64,000 nucleotides of DNA from Sphingosinicella sp. (GCF_013911755.1 NZ_JACESP010000015.1:1-64000); one strand, 5' to 3'. Counted from the stretch's first letter, positions 16,773 to 26,043 are shown. The notes: generated by a model not told the origin, from the sequence alone. Numbers and translations are program-made.

Positions 16773-18096
16773 AAATGCGATTGATCGGACTTCGCGCGCG
16801 GTGATGCTCCGTGGCCGTCTCGAAGGCGTGCGCCACGCGGAACAGCAATGCCTCCGCGCGCCATGGCGCCGTGAGCTGCATCCCAATCGGCAGATTCCGC
16901 CGATCGAAACCGCACGGCACGCTCAGCGACGGCACCCCGGCTGCGCCAAGGTCATAGGTGTTGCGCGCCACGAGCCGCGTCGTCGCCACCATGTCCGAAG
17001 CCTCGGACCAAAGCGGCGCGGTGACGGGCGTCGTCGGCGTGAGCAGCACATCGACCCCGGCGGCAAACGTGTCACGAAGCGTCCGCTGAAACTGCTGCAG
17101 AAGCCGGATGCAGTGCGCGTAATCGGCGCCGCTCACCTGATGCCCAAGCTCTATGCGCCGCCGGACCTCCGCGCCGATCCGGTCCGCGTGCTCGGGGTAC
17201 ACATCGCGGCGCGCGTCGGCAACATCGGCGAGCACGAACCGGAATGCGCCGCCGGTGCGCAGCGTCTCGGCCTCGCCCAGCGGCACATCGACGAGCGTGC
17301 AGCCAAGCCGTTCCAGCACCGCCGCGGCGTCATCCACGGCCTGCCCCACGCAATCCTGCAAGTCCTCGAAGAAAAACGCGCGCGGCAGCCCGACGCGCAG
17401 GCCTTTCACGCCCCCGTCCATTCCTTCCAGCAGCGGCGCCGCGTCCGCGAAGGACAAGGGATCGCGCGCATCATAGCCCGCAATGGCCGCATACAGCCTT
17501 GCCGCATCCGCCACGGTGGCCCCAAACGGCCCGACCACATCGCAGATCGTGCTGACATCGAGCACGTCATGGTTCGAAACGCGCCCCAATGTCGGGCGCA
17601 GCCCCACGACACCGCACAGTGCGGCAGGCACACGCACGGAGCCGCCAGTATCCGTGCCGATCGCCGCGGGGACGATCCCGGCGCCCACGGCGGCGGCCGA
17701 TCCGCTGCTCGATCCGCCCGTGATGCGCGCGGTGTCCCACGGATTGCGGCAGTTGCCAAAGGTTGCGTTTTCCCCGGTCGCGCCGAAGCAGAATTCACTG
17801 AGGTGCGATTTCCCGATGAGCGTCGCGCCCGTATCCCGCAGGCGGCGCACGACCTCAGCATCCCCGGCCGCCGGCGCCGCATCCCGATAGACCGCGGAGC
17901 CATGCGTCGTCAGCTGTCCCCGCCAGTCGATGCAGTCCTTCACCAGAACCGGCACGCCGCCGAGCGGACCCACGCCGGCCTTGGCCTCGCGGTCGAGCCA
18001 CAGCACGGCATTGATCGAGGCATTGACTCGGTCGGCTGCGTCCAGCGCCCGCGCGATGGCCGCCTCAGCGTGATGTGCCTCGCCCTGCATCTTCAT
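16771..18096 (-). CDS. Amidase-signature family amidohydrolase
   Basis: A 441-residue amidase-signature enzyme hydrolysing carboxamides (possible ranges include half-amides, allophanate-like or aryl amides). The Ser-cisSer-Lys triad is complete: Lys53 in PVLVKDCID, Ser129 in ITGGSSSGSAAAV and nucleophile Ser153 in GTDTGGSVRVPAAL. The start ATG 18096 overlaps the transporter stop (ATGA). In this context a half-amide produced by ring opening could be its substrate, the product acid being activated by the CoA-transferases downstream; this is inference. Soluble, with no signal peptide. Confidence 0.9.
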   Translation of the reverse strand: MKMQGEAHHAEAAIARALDAADRVNASINAVLWLDREAKAGVGPLGGVPVLVKDCIDWRGQLTTHGSAVYRDAAPAAGDAEVVRRLRDTGATLIGKSHLSEFCFGATGENATFGNCRNPWDTARITGGSSSGSAAAVGAGIVPAAIGTDTGGSVRVPAALCGVVGLRPTLGRVSNHDVLDVSTICDVVGPFGATVADAARLYAAIAGYDARDPLSFADAAPLLEGMDGGVKGLRVGLPRAFFFEDLQDCVGQAVDDAAAVLERLGCTLVDVPLGEAETLRTGGAFRFVLADVADARRDVYPEHADRIGAEVRRRIELGHQVSGADYAHCIRLLQQFQRTLRDTFAAGVDVLLTPTTPVTAPLWSEASDMVATTRLVARNTYDLGAAGVPSLSVPCGFDRRNLPIGMQLTAPWRAEALLFRVAHAFETATEHHRARSPINRI

Positions 18097-19316
18097 CTTC
18101 CACCCTTCAGCTTTGGCCGAACCAACAACGCGAAGCTTCCGCCGATCAGCAACACGACACTCGCAAATGCGAAGGTCCCGCCGTAGCTGCCCACGATTTC
18201 ATAGAGCAGGGCAAAGCTCGCCGGCCCGACCATGACACCCGCGAAGACATAGACGAGAGAACTGCCCATCACGCTCCCGACATCGGCCGGCGCGGCGTGG
18301 CGGAGCACCTCCGCCATCGCGACGCCGTTCCAGCCGTTCAAGCAAAATCCCAGGAAGCTCAGCAACCCGATCTGCACGAACGCCGGAAACGCGGCCATCC
18401 AGGGCATGGCCAGCAGTACCGTGCCGCTGCCGAGGCCCACGATCGCCAGCACGCCGAATCCGGAGCCAAGCCGGTCCGCCACCACGCCCCAGCACACCCG
18501 GCCCAGCACGCCAAAGGCCTGCACGCCCGCCGCGGCCGATGCGGCCGGGATCAGCTTCCACCCGCAATCCGCCGTCAACATCAACACGGCGAAGGTGGAG
18601 AGCGTCAACTGAACCGAGGAGTAGAGAAAACCGATGATGGTCAGCACGCGCAGGTCGCCGCGCCTCCATATCAGTCGCTGCTCTTTCAGCAGGCCGCGCA
18701 GCAGCGGCACCGCGTTTTGCGGCGGCGTGTGCGGCACCTCATGGCCCGCCAGAATGACGAGCAGGGCGCTCGGCAATAGCGCCAACAGGACGAACGCCGT
18801 CCGCCAGCCAATCACCGAATCCAGCAAGGGTAGCGAAATGCTGACCAGCACCACCCCAAGCGGTGCCGCCGCCTGCTTGATCGAGAACACCACGTTCCGC
18901 CGAGCAGGGGGCGTAACGACGCTCAGGATCTGAGACGAGGCCGGATTCTGGAACCCATAGGCAAAGCCGATGAGCAGAGAGGCGATCACGCCGACGGAGA
19001 TATTGGCCGTTGCCAGCCCGAGCAGACCAAGCGCGAACATACCCAATCCGAATTGTTCAGTGCGCACGGCACCCCAACTGCGGATCAGCGCGCCCGACAG
19101 CACGGACCCAAACGCGCCGGCCGTGAAAAGCAAGCTCACCTGATAGCCTACAACGTAGGCCTCAACGCCAAAATCCGCAGCAACGCGCGGTGCGATGGGA
19201 GGCAGCACCAGCGCCGTGCTGGTTGCCAACAACTGCACGAGCACCGTGAGAATCAGCGCCTTGCCCAAGCTGTCGGCAACCGAACGCGAATTTTGTTCGA
19301 ACAACTTTTGGCCCAT
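18093..19316 (-). CDS. MFS transporter (YbfB/CynX-like type)
   Basis: A 407-residue major facilitator with about 12 hydrophobic segments, beginning ALILTVLVQLLATSTALVLPPIAP. The RSWGAVRTEQFGLGMFALGLLG and LGRVCWGVVADRLGSG segments carry the conserved charged loops. Overlap of four bases with the amidase gene indicates an operon, suggesting import of the amidase substrate. A GTTCGAAC palindrome core falls in codons 5-8 (19295-19302), which may be coincidental or a third operator. ATG 19316 is the only good start. Confidence 0.85.
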   Translation of the reverse strand: MGQKLFEQNSRSVADSLGKALILTVLVQLLATSTALVLPPIAPRVAADFGVEAYVVGYQVSLLFTAGAFGSVLSGALIRSWGAVRTEQFGLGMFALGLLGLATANISVGVIASLLIGFAYGFQNPASSQILSVVTPPARRNVVFSIKQAAAPLGVVLVSISLPLLDSVIGWRTAFVLLALLPSALLVILAGHEVPHTPPQNAVPLLRGLLKEQRLIWRRGDLRVLTIIGFLYSSVQLTLSTFAVLMLTADCGWKLIPAASAAAGVQAFGVLGRVCWGVVADRLGSGFGVLAIVGLGSGTVLLAMPWMAAFPAFVQIGLLSFLGFCLNGWNGVAMAEVLRHAAPADVGSVMGSSLVYVFAGVMVGPASFALLYEIVGSYGGTFAFASVVLLIGGSFALLVRPKLKGGR

Positions 19317-19406
19317 GCCCCCGCATAAGGCGAGTTTGCCGTAAAGGCCAAGAAGATTTGCCGACCAAGATTCGGAGAAGGCTTCTGGCCCTGAGATACG
19401 CTCGGT

Positions 19407-19997
19407 TCAGAATGTCGGCGGCGTGCACGCGCTGACGACACGCGCGGGTTCGGCGCTCACGCAGCGAAAGCGATGCGGTATCCGGCTCTCGAAGCTGTAG
19501 GCGTCGCCCGGGCCGAGGACACGCCGCGCGGTTCCGACCGTCACTTCGATCTGGCCCGAAATGACGATGCCGGCTTCCTCGCCGTCATGGCTCAGCGGGA
19601 TGCGGCCCGTGTCCGAGCCCGGCTTGTAGCATTCGTCGAGCATCTGCAGCTTGCGCCCCGTCATCGATCGCCCGACCTGGCGGTACGAAACATTCCCCTT
19701 GCCGATTTCAATAAGGTCGTCCGCCGCATGGAACGTCGCGTCGTCCCGTTCCCGCTCCAGCGCGAAAAATTCCGACAGGCCGACCGGGATCGCATCGAGA
19801 ATGCGCTTCAGGGCGCCGAGCGACGGATTGGCGCGGTCCGCCTCGATGAGCGAGATCGTGGAGTTCGTGATCCCCGCGCGCTTCGCGAGGACACGCTGCG
19901 AGAGGCCCGCCGCATGGCGCACATGACGCAGTCGCCATCCCACCCCGATATCTTCAGCCACCGCGCGCCTCCATGCGTTCATGTTGTTGAACCACAC
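19407..19997 (-). CDS. XRE-family regulator with C-terminal cupin domain (PuuR-like)
   Basis: A 196-residue regulator with a helix-turn-helix (RLRHVRHAAGLSQRVLAKRAGITNSTISLIEADRANPSLGALKRIL) at residues about 22-70 and a cupin ligand domain at the C-terminus (SHDGEEAGIVISGQIEVTVG; LGPGDAYSFESRIPHRF). PuuR-type proteins control polyamine, amino-acid and omega-amino-acid transaminase genes. It is divergent from an omega-aminotransferase, which supports that role. GTG 19997 has AAGGTG five bases upstream; ATG 19982 is the alternative start and would drop five residues. Confidence 0.88.
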   Translation of the reverse strand: MWFNNMNAWRRAVAEDIGVGWRLRHVRHAAGLSQRVLAKRAGITNSTISLIEADRANPSLGALKRILDAIPVGLSEFFALERERDDATFHAADDLIEIGKGNVSYRQVGRSMTGRKLQMLDECYKPGSDTGRIPLSHDGEEAGIVISGQIEVTVGTARRVLGPGDAYSFESRIPHRFRCVSAEPARVVSACTPPTF

Positions 19998-20003
19998 TCA
20001 ACA
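19985..20003. promoter_or_regulatory. Inverted repeat at XRE-cupin start (possible autoregulatory site)
   Basis: TGTTGA (19985-19990) and TCAACA (19998-20003) flank 7 bases, overlapping the regulator's start codon in the region divergent from the aminotransferase. A position suited to autoregulation, but the repeat is short. Confidence 0.3.
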
Positions 20004-20104
20004 CCTTGCCTTCAATGCCCCGAAACGCGTGCCGGGCAAAGCATAAAGAAAACGGCTTGTTTTAACGTGCTCCGAGTGTTCGAGTGCTTGAGAAAGGACA
20101 ACAC

Positions 20105-21418
20105 ATGCCGACCAACACCCCTGCCCTCGATAATTTCTGGATGCCGTTCACCGCGAACCGGCAGTTCAAGGCCGCGCCGCGCCTGCTCGCGGAAGCGGAG
20201 GGCATGTATTATCGCAGCGATGATGGCAGGCGTGTTCTGGACGGCACGGCCGGCCTCTGGTGCGTCAATGCCGGTCACGGCCGGCGCGAAATCGCCGAGG
20301 CCGTCGGCGAACAGCTGCGCACGCTCGATTATGCGCCGACGTTCCAGATGGGGCACCCCATCGCGTTCCGCTTTGCCGAGCGTCTCGGCGAGATCGCGCC
20401 TGCGGGGCTCGATCGCATCTTCTTCACCAATTCCGGTTCCGAAGCGGTCGATACGGCGCTGAAAATCGCCGTCGCCTACCAGCGCGCGATCGGGCAGGGC
20501 ACGCGCACGCGCTTCATCGGTCGTGAGCGCGGTTACCACGGGGTCGGCTTCGGCGGCATTTCGGTGGGCGGTCTCGTCAACAACCGGCGCGTGTTCCCCA
20601 CCCTCCCCGGCGCCGATCACCTGCGCCACACGCACGATCCGGCGCGCAACGCCTTTTCGCAGGATTTGCCGGAGCATGGCGCCGAGCTTGCCGACGATCT
20701 CGAGCGGCTCGTCGGTCTGCACGGCGCGGAAACGATCGCGGCGGTGATCGTCGAACCGATGGCCGGCTCCACCGGCGTCTTGCTGCCGCCGAAGGGCTAT
20801 CTGGAGCGGCTTCGCGAGATCGCGACGCGGCACGGCATCCTGCTGATCTTCGACGAGGTGATAACGGGCTTCGGTCGCCTCGGCACACCCTTCGCAACGG
20901 AGAGGTTCGGCGTGCGGCCCGACATCGTGACGACCGCCAAAGCCATCACCAATGGCGCCGTGCCGATGGGCGCGGTCTTCTGCGCGCGGGACGTGCACGA
21001 TGCGCTGATGCAGGGGCCGGAATCCGCTATCGAGCTTTTCCACGGCTACACTTACTCGGGCCATCCGGTCGCCTGCGCGGCGGGCATGGCGACGCTCGAC
21101 ATCTATGCGCGGGAGGGGCTCCTCACCCGCGCGGCAGAGCTCGAAACATACTGGAAAGACGCCGTTTTCAGCCTGCGCGATCTGCCGGCGATCACCGATA
21201 TTCGTGCCATCGGCCTCGTCGCGGGGATCGAGCTCGCATCGCGCGATGGTGCGCCGGGCAGCCGCGCCTACGACGTTTTCACGGATTGCTTCCAGCGCGG
21301 GCTCCTGATCCGTGTGACAGGCGACATCATTGCCTTGTCCCCGCCCCTCATCGTCGAGAAGGGTGAAATCGACACGATGGTCGAGATGCTTCGGGAAACG
21401 ATCGCGGCAGCCGCGTAA
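20105..21418 (+). CDS. Class III omega-aminotransferase (beta-alanine:pyruvate type)
   Basis: A 437-residue PLP-dependent class III aminotransferase. It opens with NFWMPFTANRQFKAAPRLL, typical of omega-amino acid:pyruvate transaminases; FTNSGSEAVDTALKIA, GYHGVGFGGISVGG, the IFDEVITGFGRLG Asp region and PLP-lysine K279 in TTAKAITNGAVPMG follow. Such enzymes transaminate beta-alanine, other omega-amino acids or amines with pyruvate. ATG 20105 is preceded by AAAGGA. Divergent PuuR-like regulator 107 bases away. In an organism with BapA, a beta-amino acid transaminase would be a natural partner, although the gene lies 27 kb from bapA. Confidence 0.9.
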   Translation: MPTNTPALDNFWMPFTANRQFKAAPRLLAEAEGMYYRSDDGRRVLDGTAGLWCVNAGHGRREIAEAVGEQLRTLDYAPTFQMGHPIAFRFAERLGEIAPAGLDRIFFTNSGSEAVDTALKIAVAYQRAIGQGTRTRFIGRERGYHGVGFGGISVGGLVNNRRVFPTLPGADHLRHTHDPARNAFSQDLPEHGAELADDLERLVGLHGAETIAAVIVEPMAGSTGVLLPPKGYLERLREIATRHGILLIFDEVITGFGRLGTPFATERFGVRPDIVTTAKAITNGAVPMGAVFCARDVHDALMQGPESAIELFHGYTYSGHPVACAAGMATLDIYAREGLLTRAAELETYWKDAVFSLRDLPAITDIRAIGLVAGIELASRDGAPGSRAYDVFTDCFQRGLLIRVTGDIIALSPPLIVEKGEIDTMVEMLRETIAAAA

Positions 21419-21555
21419 ACCGCTCCGCACTCGCGTGAAGTGCGGTGGTTCGAACAGCGCGCGTCTAAATTCTGAACACGGTGGGTTAACCCCGCATTAG
21501 CCAGATTTGTTTATCGAGGCGGCACAACCCCTGTTTGGGGCGAGGGCCGCAAAAC

Positions 21556-22740
21556 ATGAATATCAACGTCCAGAATTTTGTCCGCGCGCGCAGCACACGC
21601 CTCGTGCTTGCCGCGTCGCTTATCGCTCTCGGCGCGATCGGCTTCGCGCCCTATGTTTTCAACGACGTCTCGACGCAGGCGGCGATCAACGCGCCGCTCA
21701 TTCGCCTGTCGGCGCCGGTTGATGGCACGGTTGCGGACCTGCCTGCCGACGGCCGCTATTTTGCGAAGCCCGCCTCGATCCGGCTGCTCGATCTGTCGCA
21801 GGATACCGGAGAGGTGGCGGACCTCGCTGCGGCGGCCGATCTGGCGCAGGCGCAGATCGACCTTGCCGAGCGGCAGCTCGCGGAGCTTCGCAGGGAAGAG
21901 CAGCGGCTGGAAAAGCGCGCGGAGGCATTCAATTCCGCCACGAGCGCGCGCCTCGGCGAGGACCGCGGCGCAGCGCTTGCCGATCTCAAGGGATGCCAGG
22001 CCGAACGCGTGCAGCAGGCGGCCACGCTCGCGCGCGTGCGCAAGCTCGCGGGCGAAGGCTTCATGTCCCCCGCCGCCGTCGAGAAGGCCGAAGCTGCGGC
22101 AACGCGCACAAGCAGCGAATGCAACAGCGCGGCCGCGAAGCTGCGTTCGATCGAGGTGACAGAACAGGCAGCGCGTGCCGGCGTCTTCATCGGCGACAGC
22201 TACAACGACGCGCCGTATGCCACGCAGCAGGCGGATCGGCTGATGCTGCAGCGCCAGATCATCGAAAAGACGCTGGGCGATGCCACGGCGCAGCTCACGC
22301 AGGCGAAGTTGCGCCTGAAAGACGCGCTTGGGCGCGCAAGCTACCGCGCGCCGGCCGGAACGCTCATCTGGGCGGCAACCGCAAGCTCCGGCGCTGCCGT
22401 GCGCGCCGGTGAGCCCATCCTCGATCTCGTCGATTGCCGGCGCCGTTTCGTGCAGGTCGCGCTGCCGGAACGCAAGGCCGAGGCCATCGTGCCCGGCGGC
22501 CCCGCCGACGTGCGCCTGATCGGCTCCGACCGTTGGATGAAGGGCCGCATCTCCAGCATCTCCGGCGCTGCGAGCCGCCGCGAGGAGCGGCTGCTGGCCG
22601 CGTCCACCTATACGAAACCCGGCGCCCGCGAGATCCTTGTGGATGTCGCGCTCGCCGCCACCGCCCCGGATACGGTCGATCCCAGCCGCAGGTGCGATGT
22701 CGGGCGGCTGGCCGAAGTGCGGTTCAGCCGAACCATCTGA
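21556..22740 (+). CDS. HlyD-like periplasmic adaptor/membrane-fusion protein
   Basis: A 394-residue protein with one N-terminal membrane anchor (LVLAASLIALGAIGFAPYVF), a lipoyl-like half motif (INAPLIRLSAPVDGTVADL), a long charged coiled coil (about residues 85-260, ALA/Glu/Arg rich with several Cys) and the second lipoyl half (SYRAPAGTLIWAATASSGAAV), then a barrel domain. This is the membrane-fusion layout. It is immediately followed by a PilZ glycosyltransferase, the arrangement seen in Alg44-like and other polysaccharide export systems. ATG 21556 starts just before the anchor. It probably carries the polymer across the periplasm or couples synthesis to export. Confidence 0.82.
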   Translation: MNINVQNFVRARSTRLVLAASLIALGAIGFAPYVFNDVSTQAAINAPLIRLSAPVDGTVADLPADGRYFAKPASIRLLDLSQDTGEVADLAAAADLAQAQIDLAERQLAELRREEQRLEKRAEAFNSATSARLGEDRGAALADLKGCQAERVQQAATLARVRKLAGEGFMSPAAVEKAEAAATRTSSECNSAAAKLRSIEVTEQAARAGVFIGDSYNDAPYATQQADRLMLQRQIIEKTLGDATAQLTQAKLRLKDALGRASYRAPAGTLIWAATASSGAAVRAGEPILDLVDCRRRFVQVALPERKAEAIVPGGPADVRLIGSDRWMKGRISSISGAASRREERLLAASTYTKPGAREILVDVALAATAPDTVDPSRRCDVGRLAEVRFSRTI

Positions 22741-22745
22741 CCGTC

Positions 22746-24944
22746 TTGAACACGCTGCCGCTGATCGAAACGCTGGCGCCCCTCGCCGTTGTGCTTGGGG
22801 CGCTGATCCTGTTCGGCGGTGTCCGCTACAGCCGGGCCGGCATCATCGCGACTGTCGGCACCACGATCCTCTACTATCTCCATTGGCGGATCACGCGGAC
22901 GATTCCGTGGTCGGGCGGTCCGGGCGACCTGTGGTGGCCGCTCCTTTGCCTCACCGTGGAGCTCGCGGCCCTGTTTGACGCCGCGATCCTGCTGGCGATT
23001 CTCTCCCGCCCTACCGACCGATCCGCCGAAGCCGACGCAGGCGAAGCCCTGCTCCGCGCACGATGGACCGAGAGTCCCACGAAACTGCCCGCCGTCGACG
23101 TGTTCATCGCGACCTACGACGAGCCTCGTGACGTTCTGGAAAAAACCATCCTCGGGTGCCTCGCGCTCAACTGGCCCGACGCGCGGATCTGGGTGCTCGA
23201 TGATGGGCGCAGGCAGTGGGTCCATGACCTCTGCGTCGCCAAGGGCGCCGGGTACATCAACCGTCCCGACAACAAGGGCGCCAAGGCCGGAAACATCAAC
23301 CACGCCCTCACGCTCACGACCGCGCCTTATGTGGCTGTGTTCGATGCCGATTTCGTGCCGAGGCGCGATTTCCTGCTGCGCACGATGGGCTTTTTCGAAG
23401 ACGAGAAGATCGGGATCGTCCAGATTCCGCACAGCTTCTACAACCACGATCCGATGCAGACGAACCTCGGCCTGCAGCAGGCCATGCCGGACGATCAGCG
23501 CTTCTTCTTCGAAGCGATCATGCCCGGCCGCGACGGCTGGGATGCCTCGTTCTGCTGCGGCTCGAATTCGGTCACGCGGCGCAAATTGTTCGAGGATATC
23601 GGCGGCGGCCTCCCTGAAGGTTCGATCACCGAAGACATGCTGCTGACGCTGGCGAGCCTGCGCCAGGGCTATGTGACGCGCTATCTCAACGAGCCGCTGG
23701 CGTACGGCCTCGCGGCGGAAAGCACGGCGGCGTTCTTCGTGCAGCGGCAGCGCTGGGCGCAGGGCGCGATCCAGATTCTCTATCTGAAGGAAGGCCCGCT
23801 CGGCCCCGGCCTCAAACTGCGGCACCGTTTCATGTTCCTGCCTTCGGCGTGGGTCACGCAGGGCCTGCAGTCAGCCTTCGCGATCCTGATGCCGATCATG
23901 TTCATGCTCTTCAACCTGTCGCCGATGATCGACGTCGACCTGCCCAGTCTCACGCGTTATCTGCTGCCGCTGGTGCTGGCGCTGCTTGTCGGCATTACGC
24001 TGCTCGCGCCGGGCCGGTATTACCCGCTCGCGGCGCAGGTTCTCGCGGTGTTCCAGATGTTCCGCATTCTTCCCGTCGTCCTGAAGACCCTGATCAAGCC
24101 GCGCGGCCACGTCTTCAAGGTCACGCCCAAGGGGTCTGCGGCGGGCGGCGGCAACTGGGAAACACGGGTCCTTTTTTCCTGTCTCTTCCTGATCGCCGCG
24201 AGCGTGGCGGGCATGGTCGCGAACATGGGCGCGGATTATCGCATCGTCGTACAGGACGAACTGCTGCCGATGGTGAGCTTCTGGCTACTGCTCAACATGC
24301 TCGTGATGATTCTCGTCGCGATGATGTGCCTCGAAAAGCCGCGCATTCGCGGAGAGGAACGCTTCGAGATTCAGCAGCCGCTATCGCTGCTCAGCGATGC
24401 CGGACACATGATCACCTCCGGCAAGGGCGATATCTCCCTGTCCGGCCTCGGCATGGAGGTCGACGAACCGGCTGATCTTGCGATCGGTGAGCGCGTGCAG
24501 GTGGTTCTCCCCGAAGTCGGCATCGTTCGCGGTTTCGTCCGCCGCACCGGCCGTCGCATCGGCGTCGCGTTCGATTTCCATTCCGAAGAGGCGCGAGACC
24601 GCCTGATCGTCTGGCTGTTCACGAACCGGATCCAGGTCAACACGCAGCGGCCGTCCGCGCTTGCGGTCGCGGGTGCGGTGATCCGTCGGCTGTGGGCTGC
24701 CGATCTCACGGTGCAGGCCCTGCCCGCAACCGCGCCCGAACCCGAAGCGCCGCAGATCAAGCTCTCCGCGGCGACGCGTCTCGTTCAGCCCGCCGCCGTC
24801 CGCAAGCTCGCGGCGGCAAACTTCGATACCGGCATCGCGATCGCCTCCGGTTCAGCCGAAAACGAACCGCAGGAGGAAACCGGCGCACTGCATCCCGCGC
24901 CCCTGCCCTTGCCCGCGCCGAGACACGCCGGCCTTGCCGGGTAA
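22746..24944 (+). CDS. Cellulose-synthase-like GT2 glycosyltransferase with C-terminal PilZ domain
   Basis: A 732-residue processive polysaccharide synthase. Two N-terminal helices precede the GT2 domain (VFIATYDEPRDVLEK; VLDDGRR; AVFDADFVPRRDF DxD; SITEDMLL TED; QRQRWAQGA QxxRW), followed by further helices and a PilZ domain with RxxxR (RGEER) and DISLSGLG, the c-di-GMP binding motifs. BcsA-like, so polymer synthesis is probably switched on by c-di-GMP. No ATG occurs near the N-terminus; TTG 22746 lies five bases after the adaptor stop without a clear ribosome site, suggesting translational coupling. A low-complexity Pro/Ala tail ends the protein. No BcsB or BcsZ gene follows, so the polymer may not be cellulose. 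Confidence 0.88.
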   Translation: MNTLPLIETLAPLAVVLGALILFGGVRYSRAGIIATVGTTILYYLHWRITRTIPWSGGPGDLWWPLLCLTVELAALFDAAILLAILSRPTDRSAEADAGEALLRARWTESPTKLPAVDVFIATYDEPRDVLEKTILGCLALNWPDARIWVLDDGRRQWVHDLCVAKGAGYINRPDNKGAKAGNINHALTLTTAPYVAVFDADFVPRRDFLLRTMGFFEDEKIGIVQIPHSFYNHDPMQTNLGLQQAMPDDQRFFFEAIMPGRDGWDASFCCGSNSVTRRKLFEDIGGGLPEGSITEDMLLTLASLRQGYVTRYLNEPLAYGLAAESTAAFFVQRQRWAQGAIQILYLKEGPLGPGLKLRHRFMFLPSAWVTQGLQSAFAILMPIMFMLFNLSPMIDVDLPSLTRYLLPLVLALLVGITLLAPGRYYPLAAQVLAVFQMFRILPVVLKTLIKPRGHVFKVTPKGSAAGGGNWETRVLFSCLFLIAASVAGMVANMGADYRIVVQDELLPMVSFWLLLNMLVMILVAMMCLEKPRIRGEERFEIQQPLSLLSDAGHMITSGKGDISLSGLGMEVDEPADLAIGERVQVVLPEVGIVRGFVRRTGRRIGVAFDFHSEEARDRLIVWLFTNRIQVNTQRPSALAVAGAVIRRLWAADLTVQALPATAPEPEAPQIKLSAATRLVQPAAVRKLAAANFDTGIAIASGSAENEPQEETGALHPAPLPLPAPRHAGLAG

Positions 24945-25050
24945 ACATCCGGGCGTTGCCGATTACGGAGGCTCACCGGCGCGCATATTGTGAAATGCAC
25001 GGCCCCTGACATAAAACGCCTGCGCTAACGCCGCCGGATCGGGAGTCGCC

Positions 25051-26040
25051 ATGCTGGTCAAGTTGCGCCCGGACGGGTTCACGCTCGCGCTTTTCGCCGT
25101 CGTCGCCGTTGCAAGCGTGCTGCCGTGCCGGGGCGATGCCGCAGACGCCTTCGCGATCGCCACGCGGCTCGCCATCATGCTGCTGTTCTTCATGCACGGC
25201 GCCAAGCTCTCGCGCGAAGCGATCGTGCGCGGTGCGGGTGCGGTGAAGCTGCACCTGTCGGCGCTCGGCGTCACCTACATCGTGTTCCCGCTGATCGCGC
25301 TCGGGATCGCGCTGGCGCCGGACCGCTTTGTGTCCGCCGACATCAAGGCCGGACTCATGTTCCTCGCCGTGCTGCCCTCCACCGTCCAGTCGTCGATCGC
25401 CTTCACGTCGATCGGGCACGGCAATGTCGCCGCGGCCGTTTGCAGCGCATCGCTTTCCAACATCATCGGCGTGTTCCTCACGCCCCTGCTCGCCGGCCTC
25501 CTGATCCATGCGCAGGGCGCCGGCGGCGAGATCGACACGATCGCGGCGATCCGCTCGGTGGTTCTGACACTGCTGATACCCTTCATCGTCGGGCACCTGT
25601 CGCGGCCCCTCACCGGCCGCTTCGTCGATCGCCACAAGGCCTTCCTCGGCAAGCTCGACCGCGGCTCGATCCTGCTCGTCGTCTATACGGCGTTCAGCGC
25701 GGCGGTTGTCGATGGCCTGTGGTCACGCGTTTCGGGTGTCGACCTCGCGACCATCGCCGGGCTTTCCGTGCTGCTGCTCGCCGCCGTACTGCTGGTTTCC
25801 CTAACGCTGTCGCGCGTCTTCGGCATGTCGCGCGCGGATGAGGTGGCGCTGGTGTTCTGCGGCTCCACGAAGAGCCTGGCGAGCGGCGTGCCGATCGCGG
25901 CGGCGCTGTTCGCGGCGCCGCTCGTCGGGATGCTGATCCTGCCGCTGATGATCTATCACCAGATCCAGCTTATCGTCTGCGCCGTCATCGCGCGCGTCTA
26001 CGCCGATCACCCCGAGCCGGCCGCCAGCGCGGCGGAATGA
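25051..26040 (+). CDS. Bile-acid:sodium-symporter-like (SBF-like) membrane protein
   Basis: A 329-residue transporter with about ten hydrophobic segments of the SBF-like family (YfeH type). Characteristic stretches are MLLFFMHGAKLSREAI, LPSTVQSSIAFTSIGHGNVAAAVCSASLSNIIGV and FCGSTKSLASGVPIA, which correspond to the two crossover regions of the fold. ATG 25051 follows GGGAG. Likely carries an organic anion with sodium; the substrate is unknown. Separate from the glycan synthase by about 100 bases. Confidence 0.88.
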   Translation: MLVKLRPDGFTLALFAVVAVASVLPCRGDAADAFAIATRLAIMLLFFMHGAKLSREAIVRGAGAVKLHLSALGVTYIVFPLIALGIALAPDRFVSADIKAGLMFLAVLPSTVQSSIAFTSIGHGNVAAAVCSASLSNIIGVFLTPLLAGLLIHAQGAGGEIDTIAAIRSVVLTLLIPFIVGHLSRPLTGRFVDRHKAFLGKLDRGSILLVVYTAFSAAVVDGLWSRVSGVDLATIAGLSVLLLAAVLLVSLTLSRVFGMSRADEVALVFCGSTKSLASGVPIAAALFAAPLVGMLILPLMIYHQIQLIVCAVIARVYADHPEPAASAAE

Positions 26041-26043
26041 CCC

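Noticed and set aside
21448-21455. GTTCGAAC between the aminotransferase and HlyD genes
   Set aside because: Flanks are GC-rich and no GTTGA box follows; about one such 8-mer is expected by chance in a window of this length.
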